DNA of 7,297 bases, taken from Bacteroidetes bacterium QS_8_64_10. GTDB taxonomy: Bacteria > Bacteroidota > Rhodothermia > Rhodothermales > Salinibacteraceae. The notes under the pieces are model-generated. The model searched no databases and was not told where the DNA came from. It worked only from the letters and a program-made list of their open reading frames with translations. The stretch is taken from NCBI GenBank assembly GCA_003022505.1, contig PXTQ01000066.1, forward strand, positions 1 to 7,297, written 5' to 3'. Below are positions 1 through 5,867 of this stretch, one piece after another; positions within the stretch are counted from its first letter, which is position 1, and every line of letters starts with the position of its first letter. The position numbers and the translations under genes were made by a program.

Positions 1-1
1 G

Positions 2-97
2 GGCGCTACCTACGGCGAGCCGTTTCTGTACCGGCGCGGGCCGTTCGGCGTGAGCGACCTGATGAGCGTGCTGGAAAGCGAGAAGACGTTTCGATGA
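2..97 (+). CDS. 3' end of an unidentified protein gene (partial)
   Basis: An open frame enters from the left edge and stops at TGA 95-97, giving about 31 C-terminal residues ending in SDLMSVLESEKTFR. I do not recognise the family. In related Bacteroidota the gene before argG is often a GNAT N-acetyltransferase, but nothing in these residues proves that. The codon usage (G/C at most third positions) matches the neighbouring real genes, which supports this as a true coding end. The gap to argG is about 350 bases and contains a terminator, so this gene need not be co-transcribed with argG. Confidence 0.55.
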   Translation, partial: GATYGEPFLYRRGPFGVSDLMSVLESEKTFR

Positions 98-220
98 GGT
101 TTGCAGGTCCGGCAGGTCTATCCAGTCGGCAGCCCTCGTTTCCTCCTTTATTCACAAAACTTGTCGCGGCTGCTGTTTATAGTAGTTGCCAAGCGACGCC
201 AAGACTGGCTCAACGCGACC

Positions 221-331
221 ATGAAGCGCCTTCCCGACGTACTGCCCGCTCTCCCGCGCCGACCTCGACGGGGCCGACTTCCGCTTCCCGTTCTCGGAGA
301 GCTGGCGCTTCGTTCGTCGCGTGCCACGTAG
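221..331 (+). CDS. Possible Arg-rich leader peptide ORF (36 codons)
   Basis: ATG 221 to TAG 329-331 encodes 36 residues. Eight are Arg, five of them within seven codons at 257-277 (RRPRRGR; codons CGC, CGA, CGA, CGG, CGA). It lies upstream of an arginine gene and overlaps a segment (297-308) that can pair with the terminator's left arm, the arrangement expected of a ribosome-stalling attenuator. Against it: no Shine-Dalgarno is visible, and Arg-rich translations arise easily by chance in GC-rich DNA. The stop codon also lies 20 bases beyond the pairing segment, so the fit to a trp-type attenuator is not exact. This is a hypothesis; I recognise no known leader peptide. Confidence 0.25.
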   Translation: MKRLPDVLPALPRRPRRGRLPLPVLGELALRSSRAT

Positions 332-375
332 CACCACGCAAGCATCTTACTTCGCGCTTTCAGGCGCCGGTTCTC
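297..375 (+). promoter_or_regulatory. Potential antiterminator pairing upstream of argG
   Basis: GAGAGCTGGCGC at 297-308 differs by one base from the right arm of the terminator, GAGAGCCGGCGC at 381-392. It can therefore pair over 12 positions, two of them G-U, with the terminator's left arm at 364-375. Pairing 297-308 with 364-375 would exclude the terminator hairpin. GGCGC at 304-308 could also be taken up by GCGCC at 256-260, inside the Arg-codon cluster of the possible leader ORF. The complementarity is seen directly in the sequence; regulatory use is inferred. Confidence 0.4.
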
Positions 376-397
376 ACAGCGAGAGCCGGCGCTTTTT
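364..397 (+). terminator. Intrinsic (Rho-independent) terminator before argG
   Basis: A 12-bp stem is formed by 364-375 and 381-392 with one G-U pair and a 5-base loop (ACAGC), followed at once by five Ts (393-397). It is the clearest terminator in the window. It stands 51 bases before the argG start, so it either ends transcription from the upstream gene or acts as an attenuator for argG. Confidence 0.8.
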
Positions 398-413
398 GTG
401 TGCAATCCCGTTT

Positions 414-443
414 TTCGACCTTCTGACCTTTCGACCTTCGACC
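414..443 (+). repeat. TTCGACC short tandem repeat cluster
   Basis: Four degenerate copies of a 7-8 base unit lie head to tail: TTCGACC at 414, TTCTGACC at 421, TTTCGACC at 429 and TTCGACC at 437. The last ends five bases before the argG ATG, so the repeat forms the immediate 5' untranslated region. It belongs to the same kind of period-7 spacer DNA seen before argF' and around argC, though with a different unit. Confidence 0.7.
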
Positions 444-448
444 AGAAA

Positions 449-1641
449 ATGGCTATCACGCTTGCCTTCAGCGGCGGACTCGACACGTCTTTTTGCATCC
501 CGCACCTGCGCGAGACTTACGGCGAGCCGGTGCGCGCCGTCACCGTCAATACCGGCGGGGCCGCTCCCGACGAGGCGTTGCGCGAGCGCGCATTCGGCCT
601 GGGCGCGGAGGAGCATATTCAGGTAGACGCGCGTGAGGCGCTTTTTGAGGATCACCTGAGTTATCTGATCAAGGGCAACGTGCTGCGCGGCGACGTGTAC
701 CCGCTGTGCGTAGGGCCGGAGCGCGTGGTGCAGGCGCGCAAGGTGGCCGAGGCGGCCCGCGAGGCGGGGGCGCGAGCGGTAGCACACGGCTCCACCGGCG
801 CGGGCAACGATCAGGTGCGCTTCGACGTGGCGCTTCGCCTCCTGACCGGCGACGACCTGGAGGTGCTCGCGCCCATCCGCTCGAACGAACTGAGCCGCGA
901 AGAGACGACGCGTTTTTTGGAAGAGCGCGGCCACGACGTGCCCGCCGACACGACCGCTTACTCGATCAACAGAGGCTTGTGGGGCACGACCGTCGGCGGA
1001 CGTGAGACGCACACCCCCACGAGGAGGGACGGCCCGTCGCCCTCGACGGCGAACCGATGGCCCCCGTCGCGCTCATCGAACGGCTCAACAAGGTGGGCGG
1101 GGCCTACGGCATAGGGCGCGACATTCACGTCGGGGACACGATCCTCGGTATCAAGGGGCGCGTCGGCTTCGAAGCCCCCGCCGCCCGCATCCTGATTACG
1201 GCTCACCGCGAACTCGAAAAGATCGTGCTCACCAAGTGGCAGCGCTATCAGAAAGATCAGCTCGGCGACTTTTACGGGATGCTCCTGCACGAGGCGGATT
1301 ATTTTGATCCCGTGATGCGCGACGTGGAAGCGTTTCTCGACTCCTCGCAAGAGACTGTGACCGGGACCGCAACCGTCAAAATCTACAAAGGCAACGTGCA
1401 CGTGCAGGGCTGCGAGAGCCGGTACTCGATGTTCGACGCGGGCGGCGCGACCTACGGCGAGGAGCACGCTCGCTGGGACGGGCGCGACGCCGAGGGCTTC
1501 ACGCGGCTGGCGGGCCTCCAGGCCGAACTCGCCCAGCAGGCGCGCTCGGAGCAAGCTGCGACGAAAACATCCTCGACGCCTCCCGGCCCCCCGACCCGTA
1601 AGGGGGAGTCGGCGACTCGCCCCGGCGTGGTAAAACGATAA
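449..1641 (+). pseudogene. argG: Argininosuccinate synthase, frameshifted with an internal deletion
   Basis: The family joins citrulline and aspartate using ATP to give argininosuccinate. The first frame (ATG 449 to Pro190 at 1016-1018) carries the PP-loop SGGLDTS (residues 8-14) and the conserved STGAGNDQVRF (about 115-125). ATG 449 is chosen over ATG 398 because MAITLAFSGG is the normal N-terminus and 398 lies in the terminator stem-loop region. After GGRETHTP the frame runs into non-homologous residues and stops at 1112-1114. The homologous sequence resumes in the -1 frame at 1018-1021 (EEGRPVALDGEPM, then GIGRDIHVGDTI and LHEADYFDPVMRDVEAFL) and stops at 1639-1641. Compared with my memory of Bacteroidota ArgG, about 25 residues between GG.ET and the E.G..VALDGE strand are absent. 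The last 30 or so residues form a low-complexity tail beyond the conserved end. It could be a true pseudogene or an assembly/sequencing error; the identity as argG is secure. Confidence 0.9.
1602..1623 (+). repeat. GC-rich dyad hairpin in the argG tail
   Basis: GGGGGAGTC (1602-1610) pairs with GACTC-g-CCCC (1614-1623) around a GGC loop, with one bulged G. A C-run at 1587-1592 could instead pair with the G-run. No T-run follows, so it is not a typical terminator. It encodes part of the non-conserved ArgG tail and looks like a small repeat inserted at the gene end. Confidence 0.5.
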
Positions 1642-1730
1642 AACGCCTTCCCCTGATCGCCGCCTTGCAACCGAACGACTCCACTCAACGTAACTCACCG
1701 AGTTGCCCCAACGCGAAAACGCGACAACCC

Positions 1731-2858
1731 ATGAACACGAAGACCCTTTCCCCCGCTCGCCATCTCCAACCGGACAAAATTGCTTCCAGCACCGCTCCGT
1801 GCGAATTGCCTCCGGCGCGCGTGGCGCTCTCCGATTACGTAGTGGCCGAGGAGGGCTATTGCCTCGCTGTGCGCGCCCTTGCCGACAAGGAAACCTACAA
1901 TGAGGTCGAATGTACCGACGGCTCCTTCCGCTGCATCCGCAAGGGCGACGTGCTCGTGGGCGTTCTGGGCGAGCGGCAGGCCCTCAAAGGATACAGCGGG
2001 CGCGTGCCGCGTACCATCCACACGGGCGACACGCTCAACGTGCTGAACCTCGGCGGCATCATCGGGCGCTGCACCTCGCACCTGCCGGAGTTGGGCGAGG
2101 CGCTGCCCGTGGAGGTGCTGGGCGCGGTGCTCTCCGAGAACGAGGATCGGCGCTGCCACGCGCGCATTCAGGATCACGCCGTGGAACCGGCCTACACGCT
2201 CGCCGACTCCGCTCCGCTCGTGGTGGTAAGTGGTACAGCGATGGATACGGGCAAGACCTCGGCGGCCTGCCAGATCATCGAAGGCCTCACCGAGGGGCGC
2301 GGCCTGGACGTGGCGGCGGCCAAGCTGACGGGCGCGGCCCTCCAGCGCGACGTGCGCGGGATGCGCGAGCACGGCGCGTCGGCGTGCGCCACGTTTACGG
2401 ACGCCGGCATCGTGGCGTCTACGAACAAAAAGATGGGGCCGCACGCCAAAGGCCTGATCGAGCACCTCAACGCGGGCGACCCCGACCTCATCGTGCTGGA
2501 GATGGGCGACGGCTTCATCGGCTACTACGGCGTCGATGAGCTTTTGCGCGACAAGGAACTCCAGCGCTTCACGCGGGCGCATGTCGTGACGGCCACGGAC
2601 CTGGCAGGCGCCTGGGCTGCCGACGAGACGTTCCACGAGCGCTACCGCTCTTCGATTACGGTCATGACGGGGCCGATCACCGACAATGCCGTCGGGCGGC
2701 AGTACATTCAGAACGAACTCGGCGTGCCGGCGGTCAACGCGCTTCAGGACGGCGAGACGCTGACCGATATCGTGGCAGAGACGCTGGACGAGGAGGCCGG
2801 TTTGCGCTCCCCGCGTCGAACGACGCTCCGCCCGCTTCAGATGGTGGCGGACAAGTAG
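1731..2858 (+). CDS. P-loop NTPase of BioD/CobB-like fold, function unknown
   Basis: 375 residues from ATG 1731. An in-frame TTG at 1665 would add 22 polar residues of no family character, so ATG is preferred. An N-terminal region (about residues 69-138) contains the pattern KGDVLVGVLGER, GDTLNVLNLGGIIG and LPVEVLGAVL, suggesting a small beta-rich domain. The C-terminal domain starts with LVVVSGTAMDTGKTSA. Its GTAMDTGKT (168-176) has the same spacing as the GTDTxVGKT loop of dethiobiotin synthetase and CobB/CobQ enzymes. Then come AAKLTG (about 197-202, compare the Lys-containing strand of BioD) and DLIVLEMGDG (252-261) at the Walker B/VEGAGG position. It also recalls DUF1611-type proteins. 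It lies between argG and argC on the same strand, so co-expression with arginine synthesis is likely, but no known arginine step needs it. ATP-dependent ligation or activation of a small molecule is a guess from the fold. Confidence 0.8.
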   Translation: MNTKTLSPARHLQPDKIASSTAPCELPPARVALSDYVVAEEGYCLAVRALADKETYNEVECTDGSFRCIRKGDVLVGVLGERQALKGYSGRVPRTIHTGDTLNVLNLGGIIGRCTSHLPELGEALPVEVLGAVLSENEDRRCHARIQDHAVEPAYTLADSAPLVVVSGTAMDTGKTSAACQIIEGLTEGRGLDVAAAKLTGAALQRDVRGMREHGASACATFTDAGIVASTNKKMGPHAKGLIEHLNAGDPDLIVLEMGDGFIGYYGVDELLRDKELQRFTRAHVVTATDLAGAWAADETFHERYRSSITVMTGPITDNAVGRQYIQNELGVPAVNALQDGETLTDIVAETLDEEAGLRSPRRTTLRPLQMVADK

Positions 2859-2879
2859 ACGGCGGACCGCAGACGGCAG
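2858..2879 (+). repeat. GACSGCN heptamer array, forward arm before the S23 remnant
   Basis: Three contiguous 7-mers (GACGGCG at 2858, then GACCGCA and GACGGCA) start at the last base of the P-loop gene's stop codon, followed by a decayed fourth unit. The same unit in inverted orientation lies at 3094-3122. Seen directly; function unknown. Confidence 0.65.
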
Positions 2880-2920
2880 TTGGGCGCTCCTGCTTCTCTT
2901 CTGCGAAACAGGTAAACGTC

Positions 2921-3067
2921 ATGGCTTACAAGTTCGAGAAGCTGCGCGCGTGTGGCAGCGGTCGCTGGATTACGTTGATATGCTTTACAGGCCTTTCGCT
3001 CCTCACTTGACGGAGCGGAGGCATCAAGGAAGAAGCCGTTGAATACGACACTGACGTTCCGTCCTGA
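2921..3067 (+). pseudogene. Decayed four-helix-bundle (S23/23S rRNA IVS-type) protein gene
   Basis: ATG 2921 opens MAYKFEKLR. One reading frame away (from 2950) the text continues VWQRSLDYVDMLYR. Together these match the N-terminal signature KFE.L.VWQ.al.l...iYr of the four-helix-bundle family PF05635, named for proteins encoded in 23S rRNA intervening sequences and related to Avd of diversity-generating retroelements. The shift fits an extra GC in the run CGCGCG at 2945-2950. A third frame gives LQAFRSSLD (2985-3011), and the first frame resumes as GGIKEEAVEYDTDVPS before TGA 3065-3067. That looks like a C-terminus joined to the N-terminus after loss of the middle. Normal members have about 120 residues; this is at most 49 codons in pieces. 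The N-terminal match is clear by eye; the C-terminal part is inferred. It sits between two inverted heptamer arrays. Confidence 0.6.
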
Positions 3068-3093
3068 CACATTCGGTAACACAAAGCAGCAAC

Positions 3094-3122
3094 CTGCGGT
3101 CTGCCGTCCGCGGTCAGCGGTC
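3094..3122 (-). repeat. GACSGCN heptamer array, inverted arm
   Basis: Read on the minus strand this is four contiguous 7-mers of the GACSGCN type (GACCGCT, GACCGCG and two more) plus a G. It faces the array at 2858-2879, so the two could fold as an imperfect stem around the S23 remnant. It lies 52 bases upstream of argC. Confidence 0.65.
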
Positions 3123-3174
3123 TTTCCCCTCACGCGACGCGCGCTTCTGAAAGATACGAACCCAAAAGCTTACC

Positions 3175-4251
3175 GTGAGCACTTCTAAACGACACCGCAT
3201 CACCCTCCTGCACGGCGCGAGCTACGTGGGCGGCGAGATCATCAGGCTGCTCCTGCGTCACCCGCGCGCCGGGCTGACGAGCGTCACGAGCCGCACCTTC
3301 GCGGGCGAGCCGGTCTGGAAGGCGCACCCCGCGCTGCGTGAGCAAACCGGGCTGACGTTCAGCGAGCACGCCCAGGACGTGGGCGACGCCGACGCGCTGC
3401 TTATCGCCGCCGAGCACGGGCGGAGTGCGCAGATCCTGCCGCCACTGCTGGAGGGCGGCTTCGAGGGGGCAGTCGTCGATCTCACCGCCGACTTCCGTTA
3501 CGAGGATCCGGCGCTCTACGACGAGTGGTTCGATTACGAGCACCCCGCGCCGGAGCTGCTGGGTCGCTTTCAGTACGGCCTGCCTGAGGTGCACGCGCCC
3601 TACCCTGACGAGGCGCGCTGGATTGCCAACCCCGGCTGCTTCGCCACAGGGCTGGCCCTCGCGCTGCACCCGCTCGCGGCCAACACGGCGTCGCTCGACG
3701 CCTCCGTCACGGCGCTTACCGGCGCGTCGGGGTCCGGCGCGACGCCCAAAGCGGCGACGCACTACCCCACGCGCGACGGCAACGTGCGCGCCTACAAGGT
3801 GATGGCGCACCAGCACCTCCCGGAGGTCGAACAGGTGCTCGGCGACAGCGCTAACGTGACGTTCGCGCCCGCTTCCGGCCCGTGGACGCGCGGCATCTGG
3901 GGTACGGCGCACGTTCGGCTGCCGGGCGAGGCGGGCGCGAAGACGGTGGCGGACTGGTACGACGACGCTTACACCGAGGGCGCGTGCGTGCGGCTCTCGC
4001 CGGGCGCGCTGCCCGAAATGCGCGCTTCGGTAGACACGCCGTTTTGCGACGTGGGCTGGCAGACGCAAGGCGACCGCCTCGTCGTGGGCTTTGCGCTCGA
4101 TAACCTGTTAAAAGGCGCGGCGAGCCAGGCCGTGCAAAACATGAACCTCGTGCTCGGCCTGCCGGAGACGGCGGGGCTGGTTCCTCCCGGCGAGCGCGCT
4201 TTCGCTGAATCAGCCGCTCGCAACGAACGGCGCGAAGAAGCGTTTTCGTGA
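3175..4251 (+). CDS. argC: N-acetyl-gamma-glutamyl-phosphate reductase (ArgC)
   Basis: 358 residues from a GTG start. ArgC reduces N-acyl-glutamyl phosphate to the semialdehyde with NADPH in the cytoplasm. Visible features are the N-terminal nucleotide-binding turn LLHGASYVGGEIIRLLL (about 11-27), the conserved VVDLTADFR (100-108), the catalytic cysteine C155 in NPGCFATG, and the ASGSGATPKAA loop (184-194). The active-site histidine region AHQHLPEVEQ (211-220) and the C-terminal LDNLLKGAASQAVQNMN (308-324) are also present. The nucleotide loop is one residue shorter than the usual GASGYxGGE. Length and all main motifs fit an intact enzyme of the ArgC/LysY family; the context with argD and argF' favours arginine. 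GTG is the only start near the homologous N-terminus; no clear ribosome binding site is seen. About 15 polar residues at the C-terminus extend past the conserved fold. Confidence 0.93.
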   Translation: MSTSKRHRITLLHGASYVGGEIIRLLLRHPRAGLTSVTSRTFAGEPVWKAHPALREQTGLTFSEHAQDVGDADALLIAAEHGRSAQILPPLLEGGFEGAVVDLTADFRYEDPALYDEWFDYEHPAPELLGRFQYGLPEVHAPYPDEARWIANPGCFATGLALALHPLAANTASLDASVTALTGASGSGATPKAATHYPTRDGNVRAYKVMAHQHLPEVEQVLGDSANVTFAPASGPWTRGIWGTAHVRLPGEAGAKTVADWYDDAYTEGACVRLSPGALPEMRASVDTPFCDVGWQTQGDRLVVGFALDNLLKGAASQAVQNMNLVLGLPETAGLVPPGERAFAESAARNERREEAFS

Positions 4252-4253
4252 GG

Positions 4254-4281
4254 GACGGCGGACAGCGAACGGCAGACCGCA
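4254..4281 (+). repeat. GACSGCN heptamer array after argC, forward arm
   Basis: Four exactly contiguous 7-mers begin three bases after the argC stop (GACGGCG at 4254, GACAGCG at 4261, then units at 4268 and 4275 ending in GCA). It faces an inverted array at 4307-4341. Confidence 0.7.
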
Positions 4282-4306
4282 GGCGCGTGCTGAACGCCTG
4301 CCGGCC

Positions 4307-4341
4307 TGCGAACCGCCGTCGGCGGTCTGCGGTCCGTCGTC
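4307..4341 (-). repeat. GACSGCN heptamer array before argD, inverted arm
   Basis: On the minus strand this reads as five contiguous 7-mers, including GACGACG, GACCGCA and a divergent GTTCGCA. With the array at 4254-4281 it can form a long imperfect hairpin with a loop of about 25 bases. No T-run follows, so it is not an obvious terminator. Confidence 0.7.
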
Positions 4342-4381
4342 TCGCTTGAAAATCCCTCATCCGTTTTCGAGAAACACTGCT

Positions 4382-5566
4382 ATGACCACCGACCAGCTTA
4401 TCCAACAAGAAGAATCCCACCAGATTCCGACGTACAGCAAGCTGCCCATCGTGATGGAGCGCGGCGAGGGCGCTTACGTGTGGGACGCCGACGGCAACCG
4501 CTATCTCGATTTCTACGGCGGGCACTGCGTATGCCTGCTGGGGCACAGCCCGCCGGCGGTGGTGGAGGCCGTGCAGGAGCAAGCCGGCAAGCTGGTCTTT
4601 TACTCGAACGTGGCATACAGCACGGTGCGTGCCGAGGCGTCCGCCCGGCTTGCAGAGATGGCCCCCGACGGCATGGAGCAGGTGTTCTTCGCCAACTCCG
4701 GCTCGGAAGCCAACGAGACGGCGCTCAAGCTGGCGCGCAAGCACACCGGGCGCTCCGGCGTTCTCGCCATGGAGCAGGGGTTCCACGGACGCACCCTCGG
4801 CAGCCTGGCGCTCACCTACGCCGACAAGTACCGCGCCCCCTACCGCGACGTGCTCCCCGACACCCGCTTCGTGCCGTTCGGTGACGCGGACGCCGCCGCC
4901 CGCGCCTTCGAGGAGCACGGCGATCATCTTGCGGCGGTCGTCCTGGAGCCGATCCAGAGCATCGCGGGCGTGCAGACGGCTGCGCCCTCGTACTTCCGGG
5001 CGCTGCGCACGCTTTGCGACAAGCACGGCGTGCAATTGATTTTCGACGAAGTGCAGACCGGTGTCGGGCGCACCGGCACGTTCTCGATCTCGGAGCAGCT
5101 CGGCATGAAGCCCGACCTCATCTCGCTGGCGAAGAGCCTGGGGGCAGGCGTGCCCGTGAGCAGCGTGCTCGTCTCCGACGAGATCGCGGCGGGCGTAGAG
5201 TCCGGCGATCAAGGCTCGACGTTCGGCGGCGGGATGCTGGCGATGGCGGCGGTGAAGGCGACCCTCGACACGATCCGGGAGAACGACCTGATGGCGCGCG
5301 CCACCTCCATCTTCGGCACGATATGCGCGGCGCTGGGACCGCACGTCCGGGACGTGCGCGGGCGCGGTTGCCTGATCGGCGTGGAGCTGGACCGTCCCGC
5401 CGCTCCCGTGCGCGACGCGCTGCTGCGTGAGGGCGTGCTCACCGGCACTTCCGGCGATCCGAACACCTTACGTTTGATGCCGCCGATCAACACGCCCGAC
5501 GAGGCCCTCGATGCGTTCGTCGATACGTTCCAGGAGGTGCTTGAACGAAACGCGCAACCGGCGTGA
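4382..5566 (+). CDS. argD: Acetylornithine/N-acyl-ornithine aminotransferase (ArgD)
   Basis: 394 residues; ATG 4382 is preferred to the in-frame TTG 4346, which would add 12 non-family residues. It is a class III, PLP-dependent aminotransferase that converts N-acyl-glutamate semialdehyde to N-acyl-ornithine using glutamate. Visible motifs are DADGNRYLDFYGG (35-47), FFANSGSEANETALKLAR (102-119) for phosphate binding, GFHGRTLGSLA (133-143) and the cofactor aspartate D222 in FDEVQTGVGRTG. The Schiff-base lysine is K251 in SLAKSLGAG, followed by STFGGGMLAMAA (279-290). Length and motifs are those of a complete enzyme. Family members also act on succinyl-ornithine, GABA or LysW-bound substrates; position between argC and argF' supports arginine synthesis. 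The second motif usually reads STFGGNPLA; GGM here is a mild variation. Confidence 0.93.
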   Translation: MTTDQLIQQEESHQIPTYSKLPIVMERGEGAYVWDADGNRYLDFYGGHCVCLLGHSPPAVVEAVQEQAGKLVFYSNVAYSTVRAEASARLAEMAPDGMEQVFFANSGSEANETALKLARKHTGRSGVLAMEQGFHGRTLGSLALTYADKYRAPYRDVLPDTRFVPFGDADAAARAFEEHGDHLAAVVLEPIQSIAGVQTAAPSYFRALRTLCDKHGVQLIFDEVQTGVGRTGTFSISEQLGMKPDLISLAKSLGAGVPVSSVLVSDEIAAGVESGDQGSTFGGGMLAMAAVKATLDTIRENDLMARATSIFGTICAALGPHVRDVRGRGCLIGVELDRPAAPVRDALLREGVLTGTSGDPNTLRLMPPINTPDEALDAFVDTFQEVLERNAQPA

Positions 5567-5630
5567 GAAACAAAATGCGTTTAAGCACCTTTATTATGCA
5601 TGACCTGTATGAACAAAGCGACAGCGTGAT
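5567..5630 (+). promoter_or_regulatory. AT-rich likely promoter region of the toxin-antitoxin pair
   Basis: The 64 bases between argD and the antitoxin are much richer in A/T than their surroundings. They contain TATTAT (5592-5597), a possible -10 element, and a palindromic ATGCAT just after it. No well-placed -35 is visible. Toxin-antitoxin pairs are normally autoregulated from such a site, but no clear operator can be drawn. Confidence 0.35.
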
Positions 5631-5867
5631 ATGCGTGTCACCGTCAACGTGCCTGACGAGTTAGGCGAACAAATTAAGATGTGGGCCGACGAGCAGGACG
5701 TGTCCGTTTCCTCGATTTATGCGGATGCCGTCGAAAAGCACCTTGCGCGCCAACGCCGAAAACGAGCCGCCGAGCGCATTGAGGCCAGCCTGGGTGGGGC
5801 CTTTGCACCGGATGCGTTGGAAGAGCTTGACAAAATGCGAGAAGGATCCGAAAGGCACTTCGAATGA
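5631..5867 (+). CDS. Ribbon-helix-helix antitoxin (CopG/ParD-like)
   Basis: 78 residues. The first 40 (RVTVNVPDELGEQIKMWADEQ... to the YADAVEKHLA helix) have the beta-helix-helix pattern of MetJ/Arc repressors: an alternating strand VTVNVP followed by two helices. The charged second half (residues about 45-78) would be the toxin-binding tail. Its ATG-to-TGA frame overlaps the next start by four bases (ATGA at 5864-5867), the usual coupling for antitoxin and toxin. Expected role: neutralise the PIN-domain toxin and repress its own promoter. The exact family is not assignable by eye. Confidence 0.8.
   Translation: MRVTVNVPDELGEQIKMWADEQDVSVSSIYADAVEKHLARQRRKRAAERIEASLGGAFAPDALEELDKMREGSERHFE

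Larger units (their letters stand above)
98..448 (+). other. Long non-coding spacer upstream of argG
   Basis: About 350 bases without a convincing protein gene. The first part (about 140-185) is locally AT-rich for this window and contains TATAGT at 178-183, a possible -10 element, but no well-spaced -35 partner is visible. It is followed by a GC-rich stretch with a possible Arg-rich short ORF (221-331), a potential antiterminator segment (297-308), a strong intrinsic terminator (364-397) and a TTCGACC repeat cluster (414-443). Longer ORFs here on both strands have no recognisable family and no start signal. The layout resembles a transcribed leader region ahead of a biosynthetic operon. Confidence 0.5.

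Noticed and set aside
94..426. 110-codon frame downstream of the first gene
   Set aside because: No family character, runs through the terminator hairpin, and begins by overlapping the previous stop codon.
398..448. Upstream ATG 398 as the argG start
   Set aside because: It would add 17 residues encoded by the terminator's flank and the TTCGACC repeats; ATG 449 matches the family N-terminus.
374..1012. 212-codon minus-strand frame opposite argG
   Set aside because: Shadow frame starting inside the terminator; no recognisable motifs.
1013..1023. Programmed -1 frameshift at the CCCCC run in argG
   Set aside because: Slippage of one tRNA at CCC is possible, but there is no proper slippery heptamer or obvious stimulator, and about 25 family residues are also missing, which a frameshift would not restore.
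2858..3122. CRISPR array
   Set aside because: The repeats are contiguous 7-mers without unique spacers, and no cas genes are present.
2858..3122. Insertion sequence
   Set aside because: No transposase and no perfect terminal inverted repeats or target duplications; the facing arrays are degenerate heptamers.
3851..5344. 497-codon open frame on the minus strand across argC and argD
   Set aside because: It mirrors the high-GC third positions of the real + strand genes, has a low-complexity Arg/Ala/His-rich translation, crosses a repeat spacer and matches no family.
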